Below, in pieces: positions 61,780 to 64,000 of a stretch of DNA of 64,000 bases. A program made the translations under genes and the position numbers. The notes beneath the pieces were generated by a model, which was not told the origin of the DNA, made no database searches, and saw nothing but the letters and a program-made list of their open reading frames with translations. Each line of letters begins with the position of its first letter. Position 1 is the stretch's first letter. The stretch spans positions 1-64,000 of the forward strand of contig RCAB01000278.1 of NCBI GenBank assembly GCA_003640385.1. The letters are read 5' to 3'. This stretch comes from Setaria digitata. Lineage: Eukaryota; Nematoda; Chromadorea; Rhabditida; Setariidae.

Positions 61780-62103
61780 AAAAGTCATTTTTCTTAATGA
61801 AAGAAATCAAATTTAAATTTGTCAGAAACACACTTATCACTTGTTTGCGTTATGTTAGTTTTCATCATTGTGATTATTTTCAATAGTTCTGAAATACTCA
61901 AATACAACCACTAATTAATTGTTAGCAATTATCAAGCTTCNGAAAAGTCACTTTTCTTAATGAAAGAAATCAAATTTAAATTTGTCAGAAACACACTTAT
62001 CATTTGTTTGCGTTATGTTAGTTTTCATCATTGTGATTATTTTCAATACTTCTGAAATACTCAAATACAACCACTAATTAATTGTTAGCAATTATCAAGC
62101 TTC
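61780..62103. repeat. Assembly/allelic duplication around N at 61941
   Basis: About 160 bases before the N are repeated after it with several substitutions (gtcatttttc against gtcacttttc; tatcacttgt against tatcatttgt; aatagttctg against aatacttctg). This is the clearest sign that the two copies are different alleles. Confidence 0.92.
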
Positions 62104-62179
62104 TCAGACATCGTCGAAAATATAAAAAAAAAAAAAAAAATTTGTAAATTTTGTCAGCATATGATTACAATAGATTTTT

Positions 62180-63673
62180 TCAGGATAGAAAGAGTAAATA
62201 TAGCGTAATGAATGAAATTATCATAAAATCTGAAATAGTACTGATTTGTGAGGCACCTGCCGGCCTTTGTCTTCCGTGCATATCATCTGAAACATTGAGA
62301 CATGATTAAAATTTGAATAACTGGCTTGTATAGGCTAAGAGAAAAAAAAAAAAAACAATTAGACTTATTAATTTATTTTTTTGCCTTCTTCTGAACGATA
62401 CAATTTCGGAACTTAATGAAAAGAGCCTTAATTTATAGTATTATATATCATGCATGATAACAAAATCATGCATGGCAAAAAGATTTACACACTTCTAAAA
62501 ATTACTAAAAATGGAAAAAAAGAAAAAAAACTTTGTACAGTTTATAAAAGAATTCTCAAATTTTGTTATTCGATGCATATAATAATTAGTTAGCATTCTG
62601 TGAAAGTTTAAATAAAATTAAAATTAACATTTACCTGAATCACCGTGATCTGTTACTTCTTGATTACTATTCGGAGATGTTTCGCTATATGTATTACCAA
62701 ATTTTGCAAATATTGCCGTCAAAGCTGTTGTAAATTTGCCTTCATTTAAAAGCGCTTGCTGTTCACTAATTATTTTTTCGATATTCTCTGCTGCTGAAAA
62801 GTTAGAATTAAATTGAATGATTGAAAGATTAGGTCCAAAATGTTGCCACATTATCAAATAAATCTTCTGTTTCATCATTTCATTTTTAACTAATTCATTT
62901 CAACTTATTTTCATCCTTCTATTTCTACATGAAGATCATCAATGCATTATCGCATTATTATTAATGCTAAATGATACCGATTTCTGACTTTCACATAATA
63001 AACAAAAGTCACATTTATAAAAAAAAAAAAACTACAAAACAATCCTATGAATTTTTGACACATTTAATGATTATAAGAAAATTATTATTGGTGCCCTATA
63101 GCAGACAATCAAGCTAAGAATAAAATTCTTATTCTTCTTTTATGATAGCATTCTACCTAGACTGTGATGTAATCAAATGCTAAAAAAGATAATGAGCCTT
63201 AATTTCTCGAAACAATTTAACATTAAGTCATTTCTTCTGGCCCTAATCTATCCCTCAATTGATTTCTATTGTCTACTACAATGACTGTTAATTCGTTGTC
63301 GAATAAATGAATCAGAACTTCTCAGGGATTAAGTCCTCCTTCTTCATCATTTCAATATTATCTAATCGTAATAATATCAATATTATGCATCAAGTGATAT
63401 TTGATAATGCACAACAACATACGATAATAATGTCCAGAAAAAAAAAAATTATCCACATTGCGCATACCGTAATTAATATTCGGTAATGAACGATAACATA
63501 CGGTAATGTTCAAATGTGATTCTTAAACTGCCAAACTAACATATTGGAGTATGTTTAGCAGCTGCATAATATAATTTGTGATCACTGGTGGAGAGTACAA
63601 AAATGACTGATTTTTTACACTGTCCATCGATACCCCAAATGGTACTCAATCGGTGTGCTAAATGTTCATCGCT
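62180..63673 (-). CDS. MOLO1-like TPM-domain membrane protein, 3' part (partial)
   Basis: Three 3' exons in matching phase: 63673-63541, 62793-62635 and 62286-62180. They give 132 residues ending in a stop. The first contains STIWGIDGQCKKSVIFVL followed by STSDHKLYYAAAKHTPI. This resembles the second half of the extracellular TPM-type domain of nematode MOLO1, the modulator of levamisole-sensitive acetylcholine receptors: W-x-x-G-x-C, a hydrophobic strand, then a polar turn and LYY. The second exon is an amphipathic helix (ENIEKIISEQQALLNEGKF) plus a Ser/Asn-rich linker. The last exon gives a short basic segment and a final hydrophobic helix FMIISFITLYLLFLS at the very C-terminus, consistent with a single-pass anchor. 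Upstream exons with signal peptide and first domain half are not resolved; they lie to the right, probably partly outside the window. Confidence 0.6.
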
Positions 63674-64000
63674 CTAAAAGTTGAAAAATTATTCGTATTC
63701 TGAAGCATTTACAATTGCCAAAAGAAAAATTCTGATGAAACAAAGAGAACAAGAAGGGAGAGAAATTTTGAGATTGAAAAATTTGATAGCTATAGATCGA
63801 TTTAGAAAATTGGTAAATTTCTAGCTAATTATTTTAACAATTATTGAACAGTTTTAAAAAATACTAAAACCAAAGCTTACTACTATTGATAAATGTATTC
63901 AAGAGCAATGCAAACAGCACCAAATCATTTCGTTGTTCACAAGTTAATTACTGTAATAAGCTCTTTCGTCTTTCTCAATTAATGCATAAATGAGATATTT
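63674..64000. other. Right edge, probable upstream part of the MOLO1-like gene
   Basis: An open minus-strand stretch at about 63890-63960 reads CEQRNDLVLFALLLNTFI, which would suit the strand before the WGIDGQC block of a TPM domain. However, its best donor does not match the phase of the next exon, so it is not included in the gene model. Nothing else recognised. Confidence 0.3.

Larger units (their letters stand above)
61105..62179. other. Convergent 3' spacer between AATF and the MOLO1-like gene
   Basis: It should hold the two 3' UTRs, which face each other. No coding signal. It contains the allele-like duplication around the N at 61941. Confidence 0.5.

Noticed and set aside
1..64000. 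CRISPR arrays, tRNA or rRNA genes
   Set aside because: No regular repeat-spacer pattern, no tRNA arm motifs and no rRNA-like conserved stretches were noticed. A tRNA scan would be needed to exclude single tRNAs in AT-rich parts.

Overview
The window reads as nuclear DNA of a parasitic nematode, most likely a clade III, filarial-type species. The reasons are: very AT-rich non-coding DNA full of A and T homopolymers; many short exons with canonical GT..AG introns; initiator ATGs that sit 2 to 8 bases after a TTTCAG or TTTAG-like site, as expected for spliced-leader trans-splicing; and nematode-type proteins (an astacin with a ShK domain, a divergent nuclear receptor, a MOLO1-like TPM-domain protein). 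No bacterial, viral or CRISPR-type locus was recognised. All exon models below were built by eye from reading frame, splice sites and intron phase; none is supported by transcripts.

Layout, left to right. Bases 1-1883 hold no recognised gene. Two complete tandem paralogues of the succinate dehydrogenase flavoprotein subunit lie on the minus strand (copy A 1884-5548, copy B 7366-12873). Each has 12 exons, and all 12 exon lengths match between copies. Upstream of them, also on minus, is an SLC17-type anion transporter of the major facilitator superfamily (14627-19610). An 11.5 kb AT-rich stretch with almost no coding signal follows. Next come an astacin metalloprotease with a C-terminal ShK domain (31105-35887, minus) and a long nuclear hormone receptor gene (38507-47739, minus). 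The largest intron of the receptor gene carries a decayed mariner-like transposon. After a 5 kb gap, a Rubicon-type autophagy regulator (53064-56696, minus) and AATF, a ribosome-biogenesis factor (57594-61104, plus), are divergently transcribed from about 0.9 kb. The 3' part of a MOLO1-like membrane protein (62180-63673, minus) closes the window.

The genes do not form one pathway. The informative points are the SDHA pair, where copy B has an apparently broken acceptor before its last exon; a 1-base frame conflict in the nuclear receptor; and 14 single-N gaps, each flanked by two near-identical copies of the same sequence, which look like unmerged alleles at contig joins. These duplications double real exons and should not be read as biology. 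I found no clear new biological system. The best candidates for follow-up are the SDHA pair, an imperfect 24-bp-stem hairpin inside SDHA copy B, a 50-base perfect palindrome in the receptor intron, and a small hydrophobic reading frame at 23400-23582.
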